A DNA stretch of 59,013 bases from Parafrankia elaeagni (GTDB taxonomy: Bacteria > Actinomycetota > Actinomycetes > Frankiales > Frankiaceae), in assembly GCF_000374165.1 (NCBI RefSeq), contig NZ_KB893672.1, forward strand, positions 1 through 59,013, given 5' to 3'. The position numbers were made by a program, and so were the translations under genes. Of this stretch, positions 51,518-59,013 are shown one piece after another; the stretch's first letter is position 1, and each line of letters starts with the position of its first letter. The notes under the pieces were generated by a model. The model worked only from the letters and a program-made list of their open reading frames with translations, made no database searches and had not been told where the DNA came from.

Positions 51518-52963
51518 ATGTCGTTGACACAAGCGGTCCGCAGGTCGGTGCTGGTTGCCGTCGCCGTCGCCGCGATCGGTGGTGGCTGCGCGCCCGTCGG
51601 CTCCGGCGGGGGAGGGGGCACGGGTGCAACCCCGACGGCCTCGCCCTCGGTGCCGCCGGCCTCGCCGTCGCAGCCGCCTGCCACCGCCATCCCGACAGGC
51701 ACCCCGCCCGCCTCGCCGACGGTTCGTCCGACCACGCCGTCGTCCTCGCCCACCGCGGCTGGAACTCCGACGTCCACGCAGACCACGGGCCCGTCCGGAC
51801 CGGTGTCCGGCGACTGCGGGCGGGCGGCGGGGGCCGCGCCGGCGACGCGGATCACCGAGGTGAGCCTGGGGTCGCCGGTGGTCAGCTTCGCGCCCCAGGG
51901 TGACACCGACCCGCTGCCGGTCGCGATCGCCGCGGTGCCGGGTGGCGGGTCGTGGCTGGCCTGGCTGGGCACCGACGTGAAGGTCCGCCTCGGCCGGCTG
52001 GACTGTGCCGACCAGCTGGTCGGCACCCCCACCGCGCTCGACGCCGTCGACCTGCAGGACGTCCGGGCGGACGCGGACGGCGTGGTGGTGCTGCTGACCC
52101 GCCCCGGCCCGCAGGGCAACGGCCGGCTGTGCGGCGGGACGTCCAGCCCGACCAGGACGATGTGGATGGTCCGCCTCGACAACACCGGCCGGCAGGTCTG
52201 GGAGCGCCAGGTCACGAACCTGAGCGCCAGCCGTGGCGGCTACGACCCCGGAGCCCTGTTCGTCTGGTGGTACAACCACCACGGCACCCTGGCCTTCGAC
52301 GGCACCAACTACGCCGCCTACTTCGAGGCGGCGATCACCGTGGCGAACGGCGCCTGCGTCGACATCCACGAGGGCGACCGGATGCAGGTCGTCAACGCCA
52401 CCACCGGCGCCCTGGTCTCCGGGCACGACAGCTTCGAGTGGGGCTGCAGCCACGCCTGGGACTCCCACCTCGCCTGGGATGACCGCACCGGCCACTTCGC
52501 GATGGTCTGCGCGACGGACGACAACTGCCGCATCGCCCGGCCCGACACCCGCCAGACCGTCGTCGCCGGGGTCTGCGACGGGACGCTGTTCGGCGGCAAC
52601 ATCGTGCTGGCCGGCGACGTGGGCTACTGGACAGCCTGGAGCAACGGCAACCAGGTGCGGCTGGAGCACTTCTCCACGGGCGCGTCCGACCGGACGGTGG
52701 TCACCGCCGCTCGCAGCCAGCACTCGCACCTGGCTGCCTACGGAGCGGGGCGGATGCTGCTGACCTGGCGGTCCGGTTCCTCGACCGCCGCCCAGGTCTT
52801 TGATTCCACCACCGGCAACACCGTGGGCGGCCAGTTCGTGATCGCGGTGCCGGATCACACCTACGTGGAGGCCAAGGACTATTCCGACGGCAGCGTGGCC
52901 TTCCCCGCCGCGGGCGCGTCCGCGACATCCCCGCGGATCGTCCGGATCCTGCCTCTGCGGTGA
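51518..52963 (+). CDS. Secreted lipoprotein with Thr/Pro linker and beta-propeller-like body
   Basis: This is a 481-residue protein. The signal peptide ends at a lipobox-like IGGGC near residue 24. About 80 residues of Pro/Thr/Ser linker (typical of cell-wall spanning regions) follow. The body has repeating beta strands with Asp/Gly/Trp turns, for example GGSWLAWLGTDVKVRLGRL, GTLAFDGTNYAAYFEAA and HLAWDDRTGHFAMVCATDD, which suggest a propeller. Several Cys pairs are present. No catalytic motif was recognised. ATG at 51518 has GGAGAG upstream. The role is unknown; ligand binding or enzyme activity at the cell surface are possible. Confidence 0.78.
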   Translation: MSLTQAVRRSVLVAVAVAAIGGGCAPVGSGGGGGTGATPTASPSVPPASPSQPPATAIPTGTPPASPTVRPTTPSSSPTAAGTPTSTQTTGPSGPVSGDCGRAAGAAPATRITEVSLGSPVVSFAPQGDTDPLPVAIAAVPGGGSWLAWLGTDVKVRLGRLDCADQLVGTPTALDAVDLQDVRADADGVVVLLTRPGPQGNGRLCGGTSSPTRTMWMVRLDNTGRQVWERQVTNLSASRGGYDPGALFVWWYNHHGTLAFDGTNYAAYFEAAITVANGACVDIHEGDRMQVVNATTGALVSGHDSFEWGCSHAWDSHLAWDDRTGHFAMVCATDDNCRIARPDTRQTVVAGVCDGTLFGGNIVLAGDVGYWTAWSNGNQVRLEHFSTGASDRTVVTAARSQHSHLAAYGAGRMLLTWRSGSSTAAQVFDSTTGNTVGGQFVIAVPDHTYVEAKDYSDGSVAFPAAGASATSPRIVRILPLR

Positions 52964-53259
52964 GCGAACTGACCATCTGACCTGACACCCTGACATCGCG
53001 GGAGGGTGGTCGCACGGCGCGTCAATCCTGGACGGCCGGGCGGCCCACCCCGCTGCCGAGCGTGGCGCCACGTCGCAGAAAGTTGCCCGCACTGTCGGGT
53101 ACGCGACCATCGTCGCGATTCGACAACTCGGGTGCCTGATCGCATTGCCCCATCCGCATACTGGCTGCCGGGAAGCGTGTGCAAGGCTTGTGAGCAACTT
53201 GGATCTGATCGCCGGTGCCAGGTCGTTCGCCGGATGCCGGATAGTGGGCAGGAGAACTG

Positions 53260-55638
53260 ATGAAACGGATCGCCGAATTCGCTGTCCGGCGCCGATGGCT
53301 GGTCGTCGTTGGCTGGATCGCCTTCGTTGTCGCGGCGCAGGGTATCGCCGGCGCGATGGGTGGAGCCTCGTACCGCGACACCTTCAGCCTGCCGGACACC
53401 GAGACCGCGTCCGTGGCGGATCTGCTCGAGGGCGCCGGCCTGAACAACCAGAACGGCGCCACGGGCACGGTCGTGCTCAAGAACCAGGAGGGCGCGTTCA
53501 CCGGTGCCCCCGAGGGGCTGGAATCGGCACTTATCGAGGTATGCCGCTCGGGAAACCATGTGGCTCTCGTCACATCGCCCTGGGCGTCGATTGATTGCGC
53601 AAACGTCGAGGCCGACGCGCCGGGGAACCCGCAGCTGCTCAACAGCGCGCGCGGCTCCACCACGGCGCTGCTCAGCATCACCTGGGAGAGCGACCACTAC
53701 GACGTCGTGCTGTTCACGAACGTCTACGACCAGCTGGTGGAACTGCGTAGTGACGACCTTCAGGTCGAGTTCACCGGAAACGCCTTCACCGGTATCGGCC
53801 AGAGCGAGGGGTCGGGCCTGTCCGTCCTCATCGGCTTCGGCGCCGCGCTCGTCATCCTGGCGCTGGTGTTCCGCACCGTGGCGGCCACCGTCCTGCCGTT
53901 GGCCACCGCGCTCGTCTCGCTCATCAGCGGCCTCGGCGCGATCTACATCCTCAGCCACGCCATCAACGTCTCCAACATCACCCCGTACCTCGCCGAGCTG
54001 ATGGTCATCGGTGTCGGCGTGGACTACGCGCTGTTCATCGTCACGCGGCACCGCCGCAACCTGCGGCGTGGCATGCCCGTCTCGGAGTCGATCGTGAACG
54101 CGATCAACACCTCCGGCCGGGCGGTGCTGTTCGCCGGCACGACCGTGTGCATCGCGATCCTCGGTCTCATCGCACTCGGGGTGAGCTTCTTCAACGGCAT
54201 GGCGGTGGCGACCGCGCTCGCGGTCGGCCTCACCATGATCGCCTCGCTCACCCTGCTGCCGGCCCTGCTCAGCCTGTTCGGCCTGAAGGTGCTGCCGCGC
54301 CGGCAGCGGGCCGCGGTGCGGGCCGGTGAGTTCATCGACGACCGGCAGGTCGGGGTGTGGGCCCGCTGGTCGGACTTCGTCGCCCGGCAGCGCATCGGCG
54401 TCGCGGTCGTCTCGGGCGTGATCATGATCGCGATCGGCCTGCCGATCTTTGTCCTGCAGCTCGGCGCCAGCGACCAGGGCAGCGACCCCAAGAGCTCCAC
54501 CACCCGGGCCGGCTACGACCTGATCTCCGACGACTTCGGCGTCGGCTACAACTCCGCGCTGGAAGCAGTCGTGAGCGGCCCGGGCGCCTCGGACGAGGCC
54601 TACCTGGAGCGCGTGGCCACCGTGCTGGCCGACACCCCGGGTATCGACCCGGCCAGCGTGGCGCCCCTGCCGCTGGCGGAGAACGTCGCCTTCGTGACCT
54701 TCAAGACGACCACGTCACCGCAGTCGGAGAAGACCTACGAACTGGTGCGGCACCTGCGGTCGTCCGTGCTGCCCCCGCTGTATGACGGTACGCCGAACCA
54801 GATCTACGCCTACGGCGAGACGGCGATCAACGTCGACTTCGCCAGTGTGCTCGCCCGGAAGATGCCGCTGTTCATCGCGGTCGTGGTCGGCATGTCGTTC
54901 GTCCTGCTGCTCATCGCCTTCCGCAGCCTGGTGATCCCGCTGACCGCCGCGGTGATGAACCTGCTCGCGGCTGGTGGAGCATTCGGTCTGTCCGTGGCGA
55001 TCTTCCAGTGGGGCTGGCTCTCCGAAGCCATGGGCGCCGGGCCGGGCGGTCCGATCGACGCCTGGATGCCGGTCATGCTGTTCGCCATCCTGTTCGGCCT
55101 GTCCATGGACTACCAGGTCTTCCTGGTCAGCCGTATGCACGAGGAATGGATCCACACCCGGGACAACAAGCGGTCGGTGACTGTCGGGCAGGCTGAGACC
55201 GGTGGCATCATCACCGCCGCCGCGATCATCATGATTGCCGTCTTCCTCGGTTTCGTGATCAGCCCCGGCCGTGCGATCAAGATATTCGGTACCGGGCTCG
55301 CCGCCGCCGTGTTCCTCGACGCGTTCGTCCTGCGGACCATGCTCGTGCCGTCGGTGATGCACCTGGTCGGAAAGTCGAACTGGTACCTGCCGAAGTGGCT
55401 GGACCGCATCATCCCGCACGTCTCGGTCGAACCGGCCGACGAGCCCGTCGCCCACGGCGCCGTTCCCGCCCAGAGCACGGGCACCGCGCCGGGCACGGCC
55501 GCCACGGCCGTCACGCCGGATGCGGAAACCACGCAGGAAACATCAACCACGCCGGACGGGGCGACCGCGTCGGACGAGAACCCCGGCCCCTCCGACGACG
55601 GCCAGCCCGGCCAGGACCGGGAGACGGCCCGCTCCTGA
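53260..55638 (+). CDS. MMPL-family RND transporter
   Basis: This 792-residue transporter has two repeated halves, each with one long helix, a large outside loop and five clustered helices. The first half holds LAELMVIGVGVDYALFIVTRHRRNL and the second MLFAILFGLSMDYQVFLVSRMHEEW. These GxxxDY motifs carry the proton-relay aspartates of MmpL proteins. MMPL proteins export lipids and glycolipids to the envelope. The C-terminal 75 residues are a low-complexity Thr/Pro/Asp tail. CAGGAGA precedes ATG 53260. It converges on a glycosyltransferase gene with a shared terminator, which supports a glycolipid role. Confidence 0.93.
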   Translation: MKRIAEFAVRRRWLVVVGWIAFVVAAQGIAGAMGGASYRDTFSLPDTETASVADLLEGAGLNNQNGATGTVVLKNQEGAFTGAPEGLESALIEVCRSGNHVALVTSPWASIDCANVEADAPGNPQLLNSARGSTTALLSITWESDHYDVVLFTNVYDQLVELRSDDLQVEFTGNAFTGIGQSEGSGLSVLIGFGAALVILALVFRTVAATVLPLATALVSLISGLGAIYILSHAINVSNITPYLAELMVIGVGVDYALFIVTRHRRNLRRGMPVSESIVNAINTSGRAVLFAGTTVCIAILGLIALGVSFFNGMAVATALAVGLTMIASLTLLPALLSLFGLKVLPRRQRAAVRAGEFIDDRQVGVWARWSDFVARQRIGVAVVSGVIMIAIGLPIFVLQLGASDQGSDPKSSTTRAGYDLISDDFGVGYNSALEAVVSGPGASDEAYLERVATVLADTPGIDPASVAPLPLAENVAFVTFKTTTSPQSEKTYELVRHLRSSVLPPLYDGTPNQIYAYGETAINVDFASVLARKMPLFIAVVVGMSFVLLLIAFRSLVIPLTAAVMNLLAAGGAFGLSVAIFQWGWLSEAMGAGPGGPIDAWMPVMLFAILFGLSMDYQVFLVSRMHEEWIHTRDNKRSVTVGQAETGGIITAAAIIMIAVFLGFVISPGRAIKIFGTGLAAAVFLDAFVLRTMLVPSVMHLVGKSNWYLPKWLDRIIPHVSVEPADEPVAHGAVPAQSTGTAPGTAATAVTPDAETTQETSTTPDGATASDENPGPSDDGQPGQDRETARS

Positions 55639-55645
55639 CAACCAC

Positions 55646-55687
55646 ACCGGGGCGCCAGGCGGTGCCGTCATCGCCTGGCGCCCCGGT
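55646..55687. terminator. Strong bidirectional hairpin terminator
   Basis: A perfect 16-bp stem (ACCGGGGCGCCAGGCG with its complement) encloses a ten-base loop. It follows the MMPL stop by 8 bases and contains the stop codon of the convergent glycosyltransferase gene, so it can end both transcripts. Confidence 0.85.
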
Positions 55688-57020
55688 GGCTGGACCTGGA
55701 GTCGATCGACCGTCGTCCTCCCTGACGGGGCACGAACCGCCCCGGAGCCGATCCGTCGGCGAGCTGCTCGAGCAGCTCGGCCGCCCGCGTCTCGCGCCCT
55801 GCCTGCGCGATCTCGGTCTGCATCCGGCGCGCGGCGGCGGCGTACCGGGAGTCGCCGAGAACCGTGGTGACGGCTGCCCGGACCGCTGCCGGCTCCGGGG
55901 TCTGCGTGCGCAGGTTCACCCCGACGCCGGAGGCGGCGATCCGGGCGGTGACCTCGATCTTGTCCTCCGTTCGGCCCGCGCCGACCATGGGGACGCCGTG
56001 CGAGAGCGCGAGCTGCACACCGCCGTAGCCGCCGTTGGTGACGAACACGTCGACCCACGGAAGCAGCTGGTCGAACGGGATGAACCGCTCCACCCGCGCA
56101 TTGGCCGGCAGCGGTCCGAGCTCCGCCGGGTCGCCGCCGCCGGTGACCGCGACGACGAGAACGTCCTCGCCCGCGAGCCCGGCCAGCGCCGGTCGGATCA
56201 GCTGATCGGCGTCGGTGGCGATCGTTCCCTGGTTGACGAGCACGACCCGGCGCCCGGACAGCTCGTCCCACCAGGACGGCGGCCGCCACCCGGGATCGGC
56301 CGGCGGGCGCGGCGGCCCGACGAACGCGACCTGGCCCGGCAGGTCCGAGACGCCGTACTCGAAGCTGGGCGGACTGAACTGCAGATAGAGCGCAGCGGCC
56401 AGCGGGTAGGAGAAAATCGTTCCGGTTGCTGCGGGAAGGCCGAACACCTGCCGGGCCCGGTTGATCTCGGCGGTCACCGGCCGAAACACCGCTTGGCCCA
56501 TGAAACCGTCCAGCATCCTGTTGCGCAGCCGGCCCGCTGGGCCGGTGGCCGGAGCCAGTCCTGTGCCGAAGGGCGCGAGATCCCTGCTGGGGAAGGGCAG
56601 GACGCTGATGCCGAATCCGGCCAGCGGCGGCCCGCCCAGTTCCTGCAGGAGTATCCCGCCGATGAACGCGGTGTCGGTGACCACCGTGTCAGCCGGCTCC
56701 TCCCGCAACAGCGCCGACAGGTCCCGTACCTGGTTCGGCGCCGGCTTCGCAAGCGCCTGAACCAGGTCGAACCGCAGCTTCTTCAGCCCGGACAGTGCCC
56801 GGCGCCGCGGGAAGCGCTGATCCAGCCCGACGAGGCTGTAGTCGAAGGCCGGGTCCGTTATCGGGCGGAATCGCGCACCGACCGCGGCGATCTTCTCCTC
56901 GAAGGCGGCGCCGGTGTACCAGCGCACGGTATGACCGCGTTCGACCAGGGCACGGGCAATGGGCAGCGCGGGCACGGTGTGGCCGACGGCCGGGATCGTG
57001 GCGAACAGGAATCGCGACAT
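55668..57020 (-). CDS. Glycosyltransferase, GT1/MGT type
   Basis: This 450-residue enzyme starts MSRFLFATIPAVGHTVPALPIARALVERGH, the usual N-terminal acceptor domain of GT1 macrolide/UGT-type glycosyltransferases. The C-terminal donor domain has VVLVNQGTIATD and the nucleotide-sugar motif DVFVTNGGYGGVQLALSHGVPMV. It transfers a sugar to a small acceptor such as a polyketide or lipid. ATG at 57020 follows GGGGAAGCGGAAGT. It lies next to an acyl-CoA/AMP ligase gene in the same direction and meets the MMPL gene tail to tail. Confidence 0.92.
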   Translation of the reverse strand: MSRFLFATIPAVGHTVPALPIARALVERGHTVRWYTGAAFEEKIAAVGARFRPITDPAFDYSLVGLDQRFPRRRALSGLKKLRFDLVQALAKPAPNQVRDLSALLREEPADTVVTDTAFIGGILLQELGGPPLAGFGISVLPFPSRDLAPFGTGLAPATGPAGRLRNRMLDGFMGQAVFRPVTAEINRARQVFGLPAATGTIFSYPLAAALYLQFSPPSFEYGVSDLPGQVAFVGPPRPPADPGWRPPSWWDELSGRRVVLVNQGTIATDADQLIRPALAGLAGEDVLVVAVTGGGDPAELGPLPANARVERFIPFDQLLPWVDVFVTNGGYGGVQLALSHGVPMVGAGRTEDKIEVTARIAASGVGVNLRTQTPEPAAVRAAVTTVLGDSRYAAAARRMQTEIAQAGRETRAAELLEQLADGSAPGRFVPRQGGRRSIDSRSSHRGARR

Positions 57021-57114
57021 ACTTCCGCTTCCCCTTCCACCTGCCACCCGACGCCCTGGCCCGCATGCTGCCACCCCGAGGCGGCTGGCCTCGCCACGCC
57101 GTGTCGAGGCGTGT

Positions 57115-58686
57115 CTACGCCAACCGGCCGTCCCGGACCAGGGAGCGGAGACCCCGGCGGTCCGGCTTGCCGCTCGGCAGGGCTGGCACCTCGTCGTCCG
57201 CGGCGACGATCCACCGGGTCGGGACCTTGTAGCTCGACAGCCGGGCGCGGGCACGGGCGGTGAGCACGGCCACGTCGATGCCCGCCGTGGCCGGGACGAT
57301 GACCGCGCACACCTCCTCCCCGCGGTCAGGATGCTCGACGCCGGTCACGACGCAGTGCGCCACCTCGGGAAACTCCTCGAGGACGGCCTCGACCTCGCGC
57401 GGTGACACGTTCGACCCGGCGACCTTGATCAGTTCGCTGTCCCGGCCGACGTAGAAGAGCCGAGGGTCGCCCGTCCTCCGGTAGACGCGGTCGCTGGTGT
57501 GGTACCAGCCGTCCGCGTCGAAGACCTCCCAGCGTTCGCGCTTGTTGTAGCCGGCCATCGCGCCGATGCCGCGGATGAGCAGCTCGCCGACCGTCCCGTC
57601 AGGGACCGGCGCGCCGTCGGCGTCGACGATCGCGGTCTCGGTGAACGCGAAGCTCCCGCCGGACTCGGTCAGGCTGCGATGGATCGGATGGCCGTCCGGG
57701 ACGCCCGCCATCGAGAGATCCACCGGTCCGTCCCGGAGCGCGGGAGCGCTGCGCAGGTCCCGGTCGGGAAAGGAGGGGTGCAGCCGCAGCCGCTGGGTGA
57801 ACGCCGGCCAGCCGACGACGCCGTTCGCACGCTCCCGCTCGGCGAGGTCGAGCGCCGCCCCGGCCTCCAGCCGCGCCAGCACCAGCACCGCGACGGGCTC
57901 GTGCAGAGCGCCGGTCGCGGCCAGGATGCCGCCGATCCAGAAGAACGGCATCGCGCAGAGGATGCGGGGCCTGTGGCCGACGCCGGTGAGCCCGCGGATC
58001 GCCGCCGGCCAGGTGGAGGTCTGCCGCACCAGCGTGCCGTGGGTGTGCAGCACGCCCTTCGGGTCGGCGGTCGAACCGGAGGTGTGGACCATGAGTGCCA
58101 GGTCGGCCGGGGTCACCTCGGTCTCCACCGCGGCGAGCAGCCCGGCCCGCACCATCGCAGTGTCCCGCGGATCCCAGCGGGTGGCCCAGCCCCGGTCCGT
58201 CGGCCCGGTCAGCACGATCCGCCGCAAATACGGTGCGCCGGCCAGCTCGAGCTGACCGGCCGGCTGCCCGGCGAGCTGCCCCGCCAGTTCCGGGAAGGCC
58301 GTCTCGAACCGATCGGCGATGTCGATGCTCAGCACTGTCGTCGGCGCGACCAGAAGCTGCACATCGGCCAGCCGCGCGACCTTGGCGATCTCCATCGGCT
58401 GGTACAGCGTGCTGAACGGAACGGCCACGGCCCCGATCCGGCTCACCGCCAGCCACCAGACGGCCCACTCGACGCCGCTGGGGAAGAACAGGCCCACCCG
58501 GGTGCCCTTGCCGACGCCCTCGTGGAGCAGCCACCGGGCCACCCGGGCGGACCGCGCCTCCGCCTCGGCGTAGGTCAGCCGGTCGGTGAGCGAGACGAGG
58601 TAGTCGGCGGACCCGAACTCCCGAGCGCAGCGCCCCAACAGGTCAGGCACGGTCGGTCGGATCTCGTTGCCGGTCGGTGGCCGCAC
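57115..58686 (-). CDS. AMP-dependent acyl-CoA synthetase/ligase
   Basis: This 523-residue adenylating enzyme has the P-loop-like motif LMVHTSGSTADPKGVLHTHG (A3) near residue 195, SFAFTETAI in the A5 place, YHTSDRVYRRTG (A7), FYVGRDSELIKVAGSNVSPREVE (A8) and the catalytic-lysine motif PSGKPDRRGL (A10) near the end. It should activate a fatty or aromatic acid with ATP. The neighbouring glycosyltransferase and MMPL exporter suggest it feeds a lipid pathway (inference). It is the first gene of the leftward unit, 94 bases before the glycosyltransferase gene. Confidence 0.92.
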   Translation of the reverse strand: MRPPTGNEIRPTVPDLLGRCAREFGSADYLVSLTDRLTYAEAEARSARVARWLLHEGVGKGTRVGLFFPSGVEWAVWWLAVSRIGAVAVPFSTLYQPMEIAKVARLADVQLLVAPTTVLSIDIADRFETAFPELAGQLAGQPAGQLELAGAPYLRRIVLTGPTDRGWATRWDPRDTAMVRAGLLAAVETEVTPADLALMVHTSGSTADPKGVLHTHGTLVRQTSTWPAAIRGLTGVGHRPRILCAMPFFWIGGILAATGALHEPVAVLVLARLEAGAALDLAERERANGVVGWPAFTQRLRLHPSFPDRDLRSAPALRDGPVDLSMAGVPDGHPIHRSLTESGGSFAFTETAIVDADGAPVPDGTVGELLIRGIGAMAGYNKRERWEVFDADGWYHTSDRVYRRTGDPRLFYVGRDSELIKVAGSNVSPREVEAVLEEFPEVAHCVVTGVEHPDRGEEVCAVIVPATAGIDVAVLTARARARLSSYKVPTRWIVAADDEVPALPSGKPDRRGLRSLVRDGRLA

Positions 58687-58924
58687 TGTGAGCTTCCATC
58701 CCTCCGTGATGACGGTACGGATCAGTATGGGCGCCGCGCGGGTGGCGCAGCCAGGGTTCGACGCCGTGCGGGGCCGGCCGGCCCCGGGCAGCGGACGACG
58801 TCAGACGGCCGTCAGCGGCACATCAGCGCAAGGGTGCACAGTAAGAACTGCAAGAAACGAACTGCACCGCACCGCACCGCACCGAACCACCAGCACCGCC
58901 CGCACCATCCGCATCATGTTTCTG
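58687..58924. other. Short non-coding stretch before the tRNA-like gene
   Basis: No gene was found. Short GCACC repeats occur at 58865-58884. The promoters of the acyl-CoA ligase unit and of the tRNA-like gene must lie here, but no clear boxes were seen. Confidence 0.5.
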
Positions 58925-59013
58925 GGAGAGGTTTCCGTAGCGGCCTAACGGGGCCCGGGCTTCGGTCTGGGAGGATCTCTGATCCACGCAGGTTCGAATC
59001 CTGCCCTCTCCGC
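58925..59013 (+). tRNA. tRNA-Ser-like gene without a normal anticodon arm (cut at window end)
   Basis: The acceptor GGAGAGG (58925-58931) pairs perfectly with CCTCTCC (59005-59011). A D-arm TCCG/CGGG with GG in the loop, a long variable arm GGATC-TCT-GATCC (58973-58985), a perfect T-arm GCAGG-TTCGAAT-CCTGC and a G discriminator make it a class II tRNA close to actinomycete tRNA-Ser. The anticodon arm is not normal. Bases 58954-58971 fold as a 7-bp stem (CCCGGGC/GTCTGGG, two G-U pairs) capped by a TTCG tetraloop. Read as a conventional 5-bp arm, the loop would have 8 bases and no Ser anticodon. It may be a tRNA-like RNA, a frameshift suppressor, or a pseudogene. The CCA end is outside the window. 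Confidence 0.65.

Noticed and set aside
58907..58948. A short frame reading RIMFLGEVSV, like the start of the unknown protein at 31707 (MRILFSGEVSV)
   Set aside because: The stretch overlaps the 5' acceptor of the tRNA-like gene, ends after a few codons and has no ribosome binding site; the similarity is best explained by chance.
1..59013. CRISPR arrays, rRNA genes, or phage/defence islands
   Set aside because: The tandem repeats seen have no spacers, no cas or phage genes were recognised, and the only RNA gene-like structure is the tRNA at the right end.

Overview
The window is GC-rich DNA with many GTG/TTG starts, four-base ATGA/GTGA overlaps and protein families typical of filamentous actinomycetes: SARP/BTAD and MmyB-type regulators, HelR, DUF4232 and DUF1059 proteins, CUT1 sugar ABC genes with a LacI repressor, and an MMPL exporter. 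A Frankia-like or other soil actinomycete fits. Nothing in the window fixes the genus, so that is inference.

Left part (1-14.6 kb): the 3' end of an ISAs1-type transposase; two related secreted-looking or beta-sandwich proteins of unknown function, facing a large BTAD regulator; RecQ; a small winged-helix-like protein; then a cellobiose/beta-glucoside uptake operon read leftward (binding lipoprotein, two permeases, GH1 beta-glucosidase, LacI repressor; all junctions after the first permease overlap). A CebR-like palindrome lies in front of the operon, and a MsiK-type ATPase gene lies on the other side of it, reading right.

Middle part (14.6-31 kb): remains of a TetR/SDR gene pair joined by a deletion, an MmyB-type regulator facing an MFS drug exporter, a methyltransferase, a 1664-residue kinase-ATPase-GAF-GGDEF signalling protein, a DUF4232 lipoprotein, a membrane protein, a 48-residue DUF1059 protein, pirin, an ABC-F protein, and an orphan branched-chain-amino-acid-type binding lipoprotein with an operator-like palindrome inside its predicted promoter.

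Right part (31-59 kb): an ADP-ribosylglycohydrolase overlapping a partner of unknown function; a small membrane protein plus winged-helix regulator behind two identical palindromes; an NmrA-like reductase; a membrane protein with a PstS-like domain; a Drr-type ABC exporter; a GlcD/GlcF-like FAD-FeS oxidoreductase overlapping tail-to-tail with an unusual pyruvate kinase; HelR (rifamycin tolerance); TspO with a long unusual leader; a methyltransferase; an epimerase-like protein with a repeat tail; gluconokinase; two lipoproteins around a truncated FrnE/DsbA gene; then an MMPL exporter convergent with a glycosyltransferase and an acyl-CoA/AMP ligase, which together suggest glycolipid making and export. 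The window stops inside a tRNA-Ser-like gene whose anticodon arm is replaced by a stem capped with a UUCG tetraloop. This is the most unusual object seen.

Short in-frame tandem repeats at or near gene ends recur across the window. No CRISPR array, rRNA or complete mobile element was seen. All family calls come from reading motifs; no database search was run.
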